Below are positions 32,514 through 42,020 of a stretch of 64,000 nt of DNA, one piece after another (within the stretch, counting starts at the first letter, position 1; every line of letters begins with the position of its first letter). This DNA comes from Synergistaceae bacterium OttesenSCG-928-D05 (GTDB lineage: Bacteria; Synergistota; Synergistia; Synergistales; Synergistaceae). Where the stretch lies: NCBI GenBank assembly GCA_030266985.1, contig JAJDJB010000001.1, positions 61,420 through 125,419 of the forward strand, written 5' to 3'. Position numbers and translations under genes: made by a program. A model generated the notes under the pieces. The model was given only the letters and a program-made list of their open reading frames with translations. It was not told where the DNA came from and did not search any database.

Positions 32514-34445
32514 CTACCGCAATCTGATCAGGATGTTTTCCATTAGATTTTTATCCAAAATGGCGTCGTTGTAAAGAAGCTGCCGCTCCACTTCGTCCGT
32601 GAGCTGGTCGTAGTACGCGCTTTCGATCTCCTGACGCACTTCGAGCACGCTCGCGCGTTTTACGCCCGGTTCGACGTACACGCCTTCCGTAACGTAGGAG
32701 CCGTTCCGGAATATGACGGGCGATTCTTTATTCCCGGCAAGCAGATCTCTGCCGAAAACGGTCTTGATCTCTAGCCCCATAAGCCCTGAAATCGTCGGCA
32801 GCACGTCCATTTGCCCGGCGTCCGCCGTGTCTTCCCCGCGCGCCTGCAACTCCCCCGGAACGCGAAACATGAGCGGGATTTTTTTCGTTTCCCGCCACGT
32901 CATGGGCGTGTGCAGCGGCTCGTTCAGGAGCAGCTCAAGCTCTTTCTGGTACGCGATCGGAATTGCGGGGTGATCGCCGTATACGACGACGAGGCTTTTT
33001 TCAAGCATGCCGTTCGCACGCAGCGCGTCGATGAACCGCCCGAACTCCCTGTCGTAGTAGTGGATCGCAATCAGGTAATGGCCGATGAGCGTGTCTTTGA
33101 GCTCGTCGGGAAGTATGAAGCTGCCGTCGTCCAGGCCTTCAAAGTCGAAGGGATGGTGGCTCGACAGCGTGACGACGAACGCGTAAAACGGTTCGCGCAG
33201 GGAATCGAAAATTTCAAGCGAACGGTCGAATATCGCGCGGTCCGAGAGGCCGAGTCCGATGACTTCGTCGTTTGGATATGTGTTTCTGCTGTACTGCGCG
33301 TGGAAACCGAGCTGCGGGTACATACGATGGCAGTTCCAAAACGCGCGTTCCGTCCCCTGGATCGCGACGTTTGTGTAGCCCCGTGCGCGCAGCACGCGGC
33401 CAAGCGAGTTGAAGTCGTTGTCCGCGTAAAGCGTATAGGCGACGCCGTTCGCAGCGGGGAAAAGGCCCGTGTTGGTCATAAACTCCGCGTCGGCGCTGTG
33501 ACCGCCCGCGGTCTGTCCCCACGTGTTCGGGAAATAAAGGCATTCGTTTTTGAAGCGGTTCAGATTCGGCGTGACTTCCTGCCCCAGGATCGTGAGGCCG
33601 ACGACAAACTGCTGCAATGCTTCACTCTGGATGATGATCAGGTTTTTTCCGGCGGCGACCGGGTTGGGGTTCGGGTCGTAATGCGCGAGGAACCAGTCGC
33701 CGATCTCTGCGATCAGCGCGCCGGGCTTCTCGCCCGCGTTCGCGATCCGCGCCACGCCGGAGAGCACGTCGCCCCAGTGGAACGAGGATACGCTGACCCA
33801 CGCGCAGATGGAAAGGCGGTCGTACATTGCGTTCACGACGTTAGGCCGCTGCTGTACCAGACGCCAGGCCGCGCCGCCCTGCACGGAGATCGAGATTATG
33901 AGGATGAGCACAGAGACGAGCAGGCGCTTTTTCGCCACGGGACGAAACGTCACGAGCAGCTTATCGCCGTGAAAAAACCAGAGCATGACGGGGATATCGA
34001 TGAACAGCAACAGATCGTAGGGTTTGAGGAGCGACCAGATTGATTTTGCGATAAGCCCGGTCTGCGGCAGCAGCATGATGTCGCGGAAGACAAAAACGTC
34101 TGTGTAATACCGAATAAAAAGGCTGTCTGTAAGCGCGAGCAGCGAAAGCAGGAAGTTCAGCAGCACCAGCGCGCGGCCGCGCAGGCCAGGGCCGAGCAGG
34201 GAGAACGGCACGACAAAGCACAAAATCGCTCCCAGCGAGGGCACGGAAACGGCGAGCGCGCGAGAAGCGTGCCGCAGGACGTGGTGCCGGAACGAGCCGA
34301 AGGTCGGCCAGTCCAGGACGTCCGCTATGATGTAATCGAGCATAAAAAACTTCGCCCATATCAGGAGCGTCAGGACGATCAGAAAACGAAGCTCGTTTTC
34401 ACCGTACATCCGCTCCCTGTTGTCACGCAAGAAGACTGAACGCAT
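32514..34445 (-). CDS. LtaS-like membrane phosphoglycerol transferase (sulfatase family)
   Basis: 643 aa. About five membrane helices (20-200) are followed by an extracytoplasmic alkaline-phosphatase-fold domain. Expected metal and catalytic residues are visible: Glu275 (QSEAL), Trp370 (FWNCHRMY), His430/431 and Asp491-His492 (YGDHP). The nucleophile position, Thr in S. aureus LtaS, is Ser317 here (GGHSADAEF). Such enzymes add glycerophosphate to polymers or to periplasmic glucans. In a diderm the product is unknown. Start ATG 34445 with AAAGGAAAG upstream. First gene of an operon with LplT-like and aldolase genes. Confidence 0.82.
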   Translation of the reverse strand: MRSVFLRDNRERMYGENELRFLIVLTLLIWAKFFMLDYIIADVLDWPTFGSFRHHVLRHASRALAVSVPSLGAILCFVVPFSLLGPGLRGRALVLLNFLLSLLALTDSLFIRYYTDVFVFRDIMLLPQTGLIAKSIWSLLKPYDLLLFIDIPVMLWFFHGDKLLVTFRPVAKKRLLVSVLILIISISVQGGAAWRLVQQRPNVVNAMYDRLSICAWVSVSSFHWGDVLSGVARIANAGEKPGALIAEIGDWFLAHYDPNPNPVAAGKNLIIIQSEALQQFVVGLTILGQEVTPNLNRFKNECLYFPNTWGQTAGGHSADAEFMTNTGLFPAANGVAYTLYADNDFNSLGRVLRARGYTNVAIQGTERAFWNCHRMYPQLGFHAQYSRNTYPNDEVIGLGLSDRAIFDRSLEIFDSLREPFYAFVVTLSSHHPFDFEGLDDGSFILPDELKDTLIGHYLIAIHYYDREFGRFIDALRANGMLEKSLVVVYGDHPAIPIAYQKELELLLNEPLHTPMTWRETKKIPLMFRVPGELQARGEDTADAGQMDVLPTISGLMGLEIKTVFGRDLLAGNKESPVIFRNGSYVTEGVYVEPGVKRASVLEVRQEIESAYYDQLTDEVERQLLYNDAILDKNLMENILIRLR

Positions 34446-34519
34446 TAAGTCTTTCCTTTCGACAGCAATAATCGCTAGCGAGCTATATATTACACGATAT
34501 CGTCAACCCTGTAACAGGG

Positions 34520-36073
34520 TCAGTGAGATAAAATCCTGCCGTACTGTAAATTTTCCCCGAACATTTCTTCTGCGCGGGCAAAGAGCGCAGCAAACTGTTC
34601 CTCGTCCATGCGCCACTCCCAGCAGCCGGAACTTTGCCCCGGCACGTTCATGCGCGCTTCGCTGCCGAGCCGCAATAAATCCTGCGCGGGGGCCACGGCG
34701 AGATCCGCGACGGAGGCAAGCGCCAGGCGCACCATCTCACGCGCGGCTTCGGACGCGGAGCCGACCTGTCCGGCGTAACGGGCAAAAGCCTGCCGTTCCC
34801 GCTCCGATACGCTGCCCGCCCACCAGCCCGAGGAGGTATCGTTGTCATGCGTCCCCGTGTAGCAGACACAGTTTCTTTCGTAGTTGTGCGGCGCGTATGC
34901 GTTCGCGCCGACGTCCCCTTCAAAGGCAAAGTGGAGCACCTTCATACCGGGGAAACCGAATTTTCGCATCAGGACGCGCACGTCGTCCGTGATCACGCCC
35001 AGATCTTCTGCAATGACCGGCAGCGCGCCGCCGTCGTGCGACAGTTCCGCACGCAGAGCGTCGAACAGCTTTTCGCCGGGCGCGCCGTGCCACGTTCCGC
35101 CCACGGCGGTCTCATCGCCGGCGGGGATGGCCCAGTAACCGCAAAAACCGCGGAAGTGGTCGACCCGCACCGCGTCAAAACGTTGGAACGCCGCGCGCAG
35201 GCGGCTTTTCCACCATAAAAATCCGTCTTCTTCCATCCGGTCCCAGCGATAGAGCGGATTGCCCCATCGCTGTCCCGTCTCGCTGAAATAGTCCGGCGGA
35301 ACGCCCGCAACGGAACGGGGGCAACCGTTTTCATCCAGGTCGAAATAATGCGGCCGGGCCCAAACGTCCGCGCTGTCATACGCCACGTAGATCGGCAGGT
35401 CGCCTGCAACGCGGATGCCCTTTGCCGCACAGTAGCCGTGCAAAGCCTCGCATTGCCGGAAAAATAGAAACTGCGCAAAAGAAGCGAAGCGCATAAACGC
35501 CCGCGTACCCTCTTCCGAAAGGAACGCGCCGATCGCATCTGCATCGCGCATCCGGTATTCCGCAGGCCACGCGCTCCACGCCGCGCCGCCGAACTTTGCC
35601 TTGAGCGCACAATAGAGTGTGTAGTCATCCAGCCATTCGCTTTCGCGCGCACAAAACGCCGCGAACGCGTCGGAAAGCGGTCCGTATTCCGCGGGGCATT
35701 CGCAGAAACGACTCCACGCCGTTCGCAGGATCGCGCCGCGGCACTCCAGCGCATACGTATAGTCGGTTCCGGAAACGCTTTTTCGGTAGGGGGCGATCTC
35801 CGCCTCCGTCACGAGCGCGTCTTCCGTGAGTTTTTCGGGGCTGATATAGCGCATATCCCCGGCAAACGCCGAACAGCCGCTGTAGGGCGAATTGCCGGAC
35901 TCCGGCGTAACCGGGCCGAGCGGAAGCGTCTGCCACACAGTAAAACCGGCCTGCGCGAGAAAATCCGCAAACCGGTACGCACACGGGCCGAAATCGCCGA
36001 TTCCGAACGCGCCGGGCAGCGACGAAACGTGCATCAGCACGCCCGAACCGCGTCTTTCTATTGCAGCCCTCAT
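34520..36073 (-). CDS. malQ: 4-alpha-glucanotransferase (amylomaltase)
   Basis: Transfers alpha-1,4-glucan segments in glycogen or maltodextrin metabolism. 517 aa, glycoside hydrolase family 77. Catalytic residues are visible: nucleophile Asp305 (VRVDHFRGF), acid/base Glu356 (IAEDLG) and Asp410 (TGTHDNDT). The N-terminus, RRGSGVLMHVSSLPG, is typical. It lies 34 nt after glgB in the same orientation, so a glycogen operon is likely. The ATG at 36073 has only a weak site (CGGTGAG). A small ACCCTG/CAGGGT hairpin follows the stop. Confidence 0.93.
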   Translation of the reverse strand: MRAAIERRGSGVLMHVSSLPGAFGIGDFGPCAYRFADFLAQAGFTVWQTLPLGPVTPESGNSPYSGCSAFAGDMRYISPEKLTEDALVTEAEIAPYRKSVSGTDYTYALECRGAILRTAWSRFCECPAEYGPLSDAFAAFCARESEWLDDYTLYCALKAKFGGAAWSAWPAEYRMRDADAIGAFLSEEGTRAFMRFASFAQFLFFRQCEALHGYCAAKGIRVAGDLPIYVAYDSADVWARPHYFDLDENGCPRSVAGVPPDYFSETGQRWGNPLYRWDRMEEDGFLWWKSRLRAAFQRFDAVRVDHFRGFCGYWAIPAGDETAVGGTWHGAPGEKLFDALRAELSHDGGALPVIAEDLGVITDDVRVLMRKFGFPGMKVLHFAFEGDVGANAYAPHNYERNCVCYTGTHDNDTSSGWWAGSVSERERQAFARYAGQVGSASEAAREMVRLALASVADLAVAPAQDLLRLGSEARMNVPGQSSGCWEWRMDEEQFAALFARAEEMFGENLQYGRILSH

Positions 36074-36107
36074 CGACTCACCGATAAAGCGCCGGACGTT
36101 TTTTTGT

Positions 36108-38027
36108 TCATTCTTCCTCCGGTTTCAGAACGAGGCACGCGAGCGGCGGCAGCGTCAGCTCCAGAGAGCATGGCCGCCCGTGGTACGGTTTTTCTTCCGC
36201 AGCAACCAGACCGAGGTTCCCCAGGTTCGAGCCGCCGTAGCACGACGCGTCGCTGTTGAGCAGCTCGACCCATTTTTTGCTGTGCGGGACGCCAATTCTA
36301 TAACGGTAGCGCGGCACGGGCGTGAAGTTGCCCACGAAGACGATTTCGTTTCCGTCTTTATCGCGGCGCAGGAATGACACGACGCAGGAGGCCATATCGC
36401 TGCAGTCGATCCATTCGAATCCGCGCGTATCGTAGTCATATTCCCAGAGCGCGGGTGTATCGCGGTAGAGCTTGTTCAAGTCGCGCAGCCACAACTGCAC
36501 GCCCGCGTGTTTCGACTCCGTCAGCAGGTGCCAGTCGAGGCTCTGGTCGTGGTTCCACTCGCGTTCCTGTCCAAATTCCGCGCCCATGAAAAGCAGTTTT
36601 TTGCCCGGATGTCCAAACATCCATCCGAAAAGCAGCCGCAGGTTCGCGGCCTTCTGCCAGCGGTCACCGGGCATTTTGCCCCACAGGGAGCCTTTGCCGT
36701 GCACAACTTCGTCGTGCGACAGCGGCAGTACAAAATTTTCCGCGTGCGCGTACCACATGCCGAAGGTCAGATTGTTCTGGTGATACTGCCGGAAGACAGG
36801 GTCTTTCGCCATGTAGGACAGGATGTCGTGCATCCAGCCCATGTTCCATTTATATCCGAACCCGAGGCCGCCCGCCCAGACCGGCGCGGTCACCATCGGC
36901 CACGCGGTGGATTCTTCGGCGGTCATCTGGATGCCGGGGAAATCGAGGTACATCGTCTCGTTGAGGCGTTTCAGGAAATCGATCGCCTCGATGTTTTCGC
37001 GTCCCCCGAACGCGTTCGGAATCCATTCGCCCTCTTTGCGCGAATAGTCCAGATAGAGCATTGAGGCGACCGCGTCGACGCGAATGCCGTCCGCATGGTA
37101 GCGGTCAAGCCAGAAATGGGCGGAGGAGAGCAGGAAGCTGCGCACTTCGTTTCTGCCGTAGTTAAAAATGCAGCTTTTCCAGTCGGGATGAAATCCTTTT
37201 TGAGGGTCGGCGTGCTCATACAGGCTTGTGCCGTCAAAACGCTCCAGCCCGTGCGGGTCGTTCGGAAAGTGCGACGGCACCCAGTCGAGAATCACCGCGA
37301 TTCCCGCCTTGTGGAGCGCGTCGATAAGGATCATAAACTCTTCCGGCGTGCCGTAGCGCGCGGTCGGCGCAAAATAGCCGATTGTCTGGTATCCCCACGA
37401 GCCGTAAAAAGGATGCTCCATAACCGGCAGGAATTCCACGTGCGTGAAGCCGTTTTCCGTCAAATACGCGGGCAATTCTTCGGCAAGACCGAGCCACCCA
37501 AGCGGTTCGTTCGTCTCTGTCCTGCGCCACGACCCGGCGTGCAATTCGTAAATCGACTGCGGCCCGTCCGACGCGCTTTTTTGCTTTCGTTCGGCCATCC
37601 ATTTCCCGTCGCGCCATTCATAGTGGTCGGGAGGGCATATTTTGGATGCCGTTTTGGGAGGCGCCTCGCAGAAAAATGCGACCGGATCGGCCTTTTCCAG
37701 CCTGTCGCCGCCCGAGGTGAGGATGCTGTATTTGTAACAGGCGTAGTGCTGCAAGTTTGGTATGAAGCCTTCCCAGATACCGGAACCGTCCCAGCGCGGC
37801 GCAAGCGGATGCGCCTGCGCGTCCCAGGCGTTGAAATCGCCCGTCACGGAGACCTCTTTCGCGTTCGGCGCCCAAACGGCAAAAAGCACGCCAGCCTTGC
37901 CTTCGCGCTCCATCACATGCGCGCCAAGAAAGTCGTAGATACGCGGGTGACTGCCCTCGCGGAAAAGATGCATATCGATCTCTCCGATTAGGGACACGCC
38001 GTGTATAACTGCGTTCGCTCCATCCAT
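36108..38027 (-). CDS. glgB: 1,4-alpha-glucan branching enzyme
   Basis: Adds alpha-1,6 branches to glycogen. 639 aa, GH13. Domain order: a CBM48 domain (about 20-125), then the barrel and C-terminal beta domain. Catalytic residues are nucleophile Asp318 ([10 protein letters not shown]), acid/base Glu371 (TAEEST) and Asp439 (LSHDEVVHG). The start ATG 38027 has GGAGGTG in place; the ATG five codons upstream contains this site. First gene of glgB-malQ; a TATAAT (38052-38047) directly upstream would give a very short leader. Synthase and pyrophosphorylase genes are not in the window. Confidence 0.94.
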   Translation of the reverse strand: MDGANAVIHGVSLIGEIDMHLFREGSHPRIYDFLGAHVMEREGKAGVLFAVWAPNAKEVSVTGDFNAWDAQAHPLAPRWDGSGIWEGFIPNLQHYACYKYSILTSGGDRLEKADPVAFFCEAPPKTASKICPPDHYEWRDGKWMAERKQKSASDGPQSIYELHAGSWRRTETNEPLGWLGLAEELPAYLTENGFTHVEFLPVMEHPFYGSWGYQTIGYFAPTARYGTPEEFMILIDALHKAGIAVILDWVPSHFPNDPHGLERFDGTSLYEHADPQKGFHPDWKSCIFNYGRNEVRSFLLSSAHFWLDRYHADGIRVDAVASMLYLDYSRKEGEWIPNAFGGRENIEAIDFLKRLNETMYLDFPGIQMTAEESTAWPMVTAPVWAGGLGFGYKWNMGWMHDILSYMAKDPVFRQYHQNNLTFGMWYAHAENFVLPLSHDEVVHGKGSLWGKMPGDRWQKAANLRLLFGWMFGHPGKKLLFMGAEFGQEREWNHDQSLDWHLLTESKHAGVQLWLRDLNKLYRDTPALWEYDYDTRGFEWIDCSDMASCVVSFLRRDKDGNEIVFVGNFTPVPRYRYRIGVPHSKKWVELLNSDASCYGGSNLGNLGLVAAEEKPYHGRPCSLELTLPPLACLVLKPEEE

Positions 38028-38046
38028 CGCATTCACCTCCATGCTT

Positions 38047-38052
38047 ATTATA
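38047..38052 (-). promoter_or_regulatory. -10 hexamer of glgB-malQ
   Basis: A perfect TATAAT on the minus strand 20 nt before the glgB start. No good -35 is seen, so an activator may be needed. Confidence 0.4.
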
Positions 38053-38114
38053 CCGAAGAACTCTTACACGGCGTTACAGCAACAATACAATATCCTGTAC
38101 AAGAACGTGCACGC

Positions 38115-38152
38115 AAAAAATCCCCCTGCGCGCGTACGTGCACAGGAGGATT
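38115..38152 (-). terminator. Terminator of the acyl-CoA synthetase gene
   Basis: AATCCTCCTG and CAGGGGGATT form a stem on the minus strand followed by TTTTTGCG, 36 nt after the stop. Confidence 0.75.
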
Positions 38153-38187
38153 CGATGTGGCGGAATCGGCGACGCGCCGGAACGCGC

Positions 38188-39690
38188 CTATTGGATCTTT
38201 TGTTTGCGAAGTTCGCGGCGGAGAATCTTGCCTGCAGGCGAAATCGGGTATTCATCCACAAAGCCGATCTTACGCGGCACTTTAAAGTGCGCGAGTTTTT
38301 CGCGACAATGCTGCATGAGTTCCTTCGCGGAAACGTCCATGCCCTCTTTTTTGATGATGAACGCCTTCACGAGTTCGCCCGCGATGCTATTCTTCTCGCC
38401 CACCGCAACCGCGGCCTGCACGGCCGGGTGCTCGCAGAGAACGGCCTCCACTTCCTGCGGATAAACGTTGAAACCGCTGACGATGATGATGTCGGTGGCT
38501 CTGTCGACGATCTTGATATAGCCGTCTTCATCGACCTGTACGACATCGCCCGTGTTGAACCAGCCGTCCTTGAAGCGCTCGGCCGTTGTCTTTTCGTCGC
38601 GGAAATACCCGGGGACGACTGAGGGACCTTTGACCCACAGAACGCCTTCTTCGTGCAGGTCGATCAGGTTGCCGTCGCGGTCATGGATCTCTATCTCATA
38701 ATTGCAGAAAGGCTGGCCGACCGTGCCGAGTTTCCGCGCCTCTTCACTGCGGTTGACGGCGACGACGGGGCTGCATTCCGTCAGGCCGTAACCTTCCACA
38801 ATGCCGCAGCCCAGGTGTTTTTTGCTTCTTTCGTCGAGCGATATATTTAATTTATCTCCGCCCGTAATGACGAATTTCATTCCTTCGATCCGCTCGTCCG
38901 TCTTCACCAGCGCGCCAATCAGGAACGTCATAACGGTTGGCACCGCAACGATCACGTTGACTTTCGCGGCGCGAATCGCGTCGATCGTGTTGTTGACGGG
39001 CACGAATGAAGGCAGCACCGCCTGCCTGATGCCGGAGAGCATCGGCAGCAGCCCCGCCGTGTTATATCCGAAGGTGTGGAAGTTCGGCAGCACGTTCAGG
39101 AAAATGGAGTCTGCATCAAGCAGGCCGGGCACGTGCTCCGCGATCACGTCGACGTTTCCCATGATGTTGGTGTGAAGACAGGTGACGGCCTTGGGGTTGC
39201 CGGAGGTCCCGGACGTGGAGAAAATGATTGCGATGTCTTCCGTCTCCGGTTTTCCGATGCGTCCTTTCCACTGCGGCAGCGGGCTGTCCGTCTTTGCCGG
39301 AACGATCGGAATCGGAATCGCCTGTCCGGTTTCTTCGACTTTCTCGTATAGTTCTTCGAGCATGATGACCGCGTTGACGTCCAGCAGGTGGATCGTATCA
39401 AGCAGGTTCGGGATTCCCGTGCGCGCGTTAAGCGGCGCAACCGCGCCGCCGAGACGCCAGGCAGCGACCGAAAGCGCAAAGACCATCGGAGAATTGGGGA
39501 GCAGAATCGCGATCCGCTGCCCTCTCGCAAAGCCGGCGTCTTTCAGTTTCTGTTCGCAGTCCTTCGCGAGGTCGTTGAGGCGGTTCCAGGACCACCACAC
39601 GCCATCCCACCAGACGCAGTCGGCGTTCTCCCTGCCCTTCCATACGGCGAGGAATACTTCTTCAAGTCTTTGTTTTTTTTCTTCGCTCAT
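38188..39690 (-). CDS. AMP-dependent acyl-CoA (or acyl-ACP) synthetase
   Basis: 500 aa of the ANL adenylating family. Visible motifs: phosphate loop STSGTSGNPK (158-167), YGLTECSPV (about 300), the GDVVQVDEDGYIKIVDR hinge, and the C-terminal catalytic Lys488 in PAGKILRREL. It activates a carboxylate as the acyl adenylate, then forms a thioester. A medium- or long-chain fatty acid is likely from overall similarity to FadD-type ligases. The Aas-type role with the LplT-like transporter is possible but unproven. It has its own terminator. The ATG at 39690 has a weak GGGA site. Confidence 0.85.
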   Translation of the reverse strand: MSEEKKQRLEEVFLAVWKGRENADCVWWDGVWWSWNRLNDLAKDCEQKLKDAGFARGQRIAILLPNSPMVFALSVAAWRLGGAVAPLNARTGIPNLLDTIHLLDVNAVIMLEELYEKVEETGQAIPIPIVPAKTDSPLPQWKGRIGKPETEDIAIIFSTSGTSGNPKAVTCLHTNIMGNVDVIAEHVPGLLDADSIFLNVLPNFHTFGYNTAGLLPMLSGIRQAVLPSFVPVNNTIDAIRAAKVNVIVAVPTVMTFLIGALVKTDERIEGMKFVITGGDKLNISLDERSKKHLGCGIVEGYGLTECSPVVAVNRSEEARKLGTVGQPFCNYEIEIHDRDGNLIDLHEEGVLWVKGPSVVPGYFRDEKTTAERFKDGWFNTGDVVQVDEDGYIKIVDRATDIIIVSGFNVYPQEVEAVLCEHPAVQAAVAVGEKNSIAGELVKAFIIKKEGMDVSAKELMQHCREKLAHFKVPRKIGFVDEYPISPAGKILRRELRKQKIQ

Positions 39691-39741
39691 ATCGGATCAT
39701 TCCCATCCAAATAAATTTATTGAATAAAGTTTCCTGTGCTT

Positions 39742-41328
39742 CTATTCCGGTTTTTCAGTTCTGACTCTCTTCTGAAAAATCCCCCGTTCCGTATCGCAGT
39801 AGATGACCGCCATCGCTTTATTATAAGGGCCATGCGTGCGCGGGTCGAGTGTTAAAGTTGCGTGCGTCATCGGAAAATTGAGCGTCGAGAGCAGCGCATG
39901 CCGAATCGCCTCGCCGCGGTAACCCGGCGCGTTGTAAAGCGCGCCCGCTATCCAGCGGACCGCGTCGTATGCCAGAATGGCGCGTTTCACGTCTTCTTCC
40001 GGACAATTTTCATTGTATAAAGTCCTGTAATCTTTCAGTACAGAGCGAATCTGCGGATCCTGCGCGGACACTTCGTTGATCCACCAGGTGCCCGCCATTG
40101 ATTTCCCCGCAATCGAGGGCAGAACCGCCGTGTAGTCCTCACCTAAAATGGCGTTCGTAAAACCGGCTGCGCGCGCGTCGGCCACGATCTGTGCCGACGC
40201 AATGTCGCCGCCCGGCAGGATCAGCACGTCCGCGCCGCTCTGTTTTATGGCCTCCATCGCGGCTCTGTGGTCCGCGGCAAAGCGCTTCAGGTAACCGATG
40301 TCGGCCACAACTTCCCCGCCGTATTGCCGCACCCATGCAATCGCGTTGTCACGGTCTTTCCGCGCGAACACGCTTTCGGAGTCATAAAAGAACGCCGCCT
40401 TTTTTTTCATCAATCCCTGTGTCGCAAAATAGGCGAGCATTTTTGAACGGTCATCCGCGTCGTTTACGATGCGAAACGTGTACAGGTACGGTTTTCCGTC
40501 CTCCCGCAGTCCGGTCAGCTCCGGCGCGGTTATGATGATCGGCACGTTCTGTTCGTCCGCCTTTGCGAGCAGGGCTTCGCCCGTCTCGCCGCCCACCGTG
40601 CTCAGGAGCGCAAGGATATTCTGATCACTGATAATCCGGTCCAGCGCCGTTTTTGCAGCCTCCGGCCCAACGGGGACGTCAAATCCGACAATCTTCAGTT
40701 TGTACCCGCGTACGCCGTCCTGTTTGTTGATCGCTTCCACCGCAAGCTGCGCCGCCCGCAGCTGATTCAGGGAATGCTGCGAGTTCGGTCCCGTCATCTT
40801 GGCGAGGAACGCAATGCGGAACTCGTCGCCGACGGGACTCCGCTCTCTGCCGATCTGAAAGAAAAGGACGATGATCGCGAGCAGCGCGGCTACAAGTACG
40901 AGGCCGTTGCGCATCGATTTTTTCCGGAGCCACATCGTGCGCGGTTTGTTGGAGATCCCGCCCGCGATGCGGCGAAGATTCCCGGGGCTTGCGACGATTT
41001 TTTCTTCGTCCTCCGTGTTTTGCGGCTCGGGTTCGGACGTGATGTCCCGGAGCGTACCGACCACGTCTTTCGCCGCGGACGCCGTGTAGCCGAGATTTTT
41101 TATCAGCATGTCCGCGTAGTACGCGTCGTTGCGGTCCGAGATTTTGACCTGAGGCGTCCATCCCGCCTTGAGCAGATAGCGCAGCGCGAAGGTCAGACGG
41201 AAGTTGTCGCTGCGCTCTCCCGCGCAGCGGTTCTCAAGGAATTGCGACAGGCGGTCGGAATCTTCCAGGATCGCAATGCCATATTCTTCTATAAGTTCTT
41301 TCAACACCTGTTTGACTCTGTCTTCCAT
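39742..41328 (-). CDS. Membrane-anchored type-1 periplasmic-binding-protein receptor with cytoplasmic N-terminal domain
   Basis: 528 aa with an unusual layout. Residues 1-90 form a soluble domain (EYGIAILEDSDRLSQFLENR then FALRYLLKAGW), seen at the N-terminus of various bacterial signalling or chaperone-like proteins. A basic linker (130-142) leads to one membrane helix (143-162). Residues 170-520 are a type-1 periplasmic-binding fold of the branched-chain amino-acid (LivJ) kind: FRIAFLAKMTGPNSQHSLNQ, then a central DRIISDQNILALLSTVGGET. There is no lipoprotein signal and no ABC permease nearby. It may be a receptor that signals inward rather than a transport protein. No convincing partner is adjacent. 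Confidence 0.7.
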   Translation of the reverse strand: MEDRVKQVLKELIEEYGIAILEDSDRLSQFLENRCAGERSDNFRLTFALRYLLKAGWTPQVKISDRNDAYYADMLIKNLGYTASAAKDVVGTLRDITSEPEPQNTEDEEKIVASPGNLRRIAGGISNKPRTMWLRKKSMRNGLVLVAALLAIIVLFFQIGRERSPVGDEFRIAFLAKMTGPNSQHSLNQLRAAQLAVEAINKQDGVRGYKLKIVGFDVPVGPEAAKTALDRIISDQNILALLSTVGGETGEALLAKADEQNVPIIITAPELTGLREDGKPYLYTFRIVNDADDRSKMLAYFATQGLMKKKAAFFYDSESVFARKDRDNAIAWVRQYGGEVVADIGYLKRFAADHRAAMEAIKQSGADVLILPGGDIASAQIVADARAAGFTNAILGEDYTAVLPSIAGKSMAGTWWINEVSAQDPQIRSVLKDYRTLYNENCPEEDVKRAILAYDAVRWIAGALYNAPGYRGEAIRHALLSTLNFPMTHATLTLDPRTHGPYNKAMAVIYCDTERGIFQKRVRTEKPE

Positions 41329-41374
41329 GCCGCACGCTCCAAACTTTGTAGAAAGTATATCAAAAAAAGAGGCA

Positions 41375-41402
41375 AGAAAAAACGGCGGCGCATGCCGCCG
41401 TT
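41375..41402 (-). terminator. Terminator of the DUF2157/GDYXXLXY pair
   Basis: AACGGCGGC and GCCGCCGTT (9 bp, GCAT-type loop) followed on the minus strand by TTTTC, directly after the stop at 41409. Confidence 0.85.
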
Positions 41403-41408
41403 CTATAT

Positions 41409-42020
41409 TCAGTCCGTTTCTTTGTGTTCTTCGATGTATTGCCGGATTGGCGTACCGTTGATCTCCAGGTCTTTTATGGCGTAATTGCCGTCCTTGTATA
41501 TGTTTACGACAATCATACAGGTCCCGTCGTTTCTGCGAAGCGCCTCGTCAACGGCACGTTCCGCCGCGGGCGCAAGTTTCTCGTTCATGTAAAAACGCGT
41601 GAAGGGCAGTCGAATCCGGTACGAGTACTTTCCAGCCTCTTCGTCCGTGGGGTCCTGTATGACGCGCGGCCAGTAATACGGAACGAGAACCGCGTCTTTG
41701 CCCGACTCCGGTTTTTCAATCAGGTCGACGACCTGTGCGATTCCGCGCCCGTCGTTCTCCAGCACTGCGTAAACATTCTCGTAATCATCAAAGTCTTTCT
41801 CTTCTTCCAGAATCACTTCGGTCGGCAGCGGGCTCAGTGTCACATACCTTCCGCGGAACGGATCGTACGGATCGACGATCCCAGCCTCAAAACGATAAAC
41901 CGCCGGGCGCGTCCCAAAATCATAGCGAATAATCTTTATGACCGGATAAGAAACCCCCGCCGCAACAGAAAGCAGAAAGAGCGCGAGTAAAATCCACTTT
42001 TTATTTTTAAGTTCAAGCAT
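41409..42020 (-). CDS. GDYXXLXY-family membrane-anchored protein
   Basis: 203 aa. An N-terminal membrane helix (about 5-25) is followed by an extracytoplasmic domain with the family core DPYDPFRGRYVTLSPLP. This family is nearly always encoded next to DUF2157 or DUF4401 membrane proteins, as here. Its biochemical role is unknown. The start ATG 42020 overlaps the DUF2157 stop by 8 nt, with GAGGCGG inside that gene. An in-frame upstream ATG at 42053 lies deeper in the neighbour and is less likely. Confidence 0.82.
   Translation of the reverse strand: MLELKNKKWILLALFLLSVAAGVSYPVIKIIRYDFGTRPAVYRFEAGIVDPYDPFRGRYVTLSPLPTEVILEEEKDFDDYENVYAVLENDGRGIAQVVDLIEKPESGKDAVLVPYYWPRVIQDPTDEEAGKYSYRIRLPFTRFYMNEKLAPAAERAVDEALRRNDGTCMIVVNIYKDGNYAIKDLEINGTPIRQYIEEHKETD

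Noticed and set aside
36070..36273. A small frame covering the glgB-malQ junction
   Set aside because: It overlaps the end of glgB on the same strand in another phase and has no site of its own.
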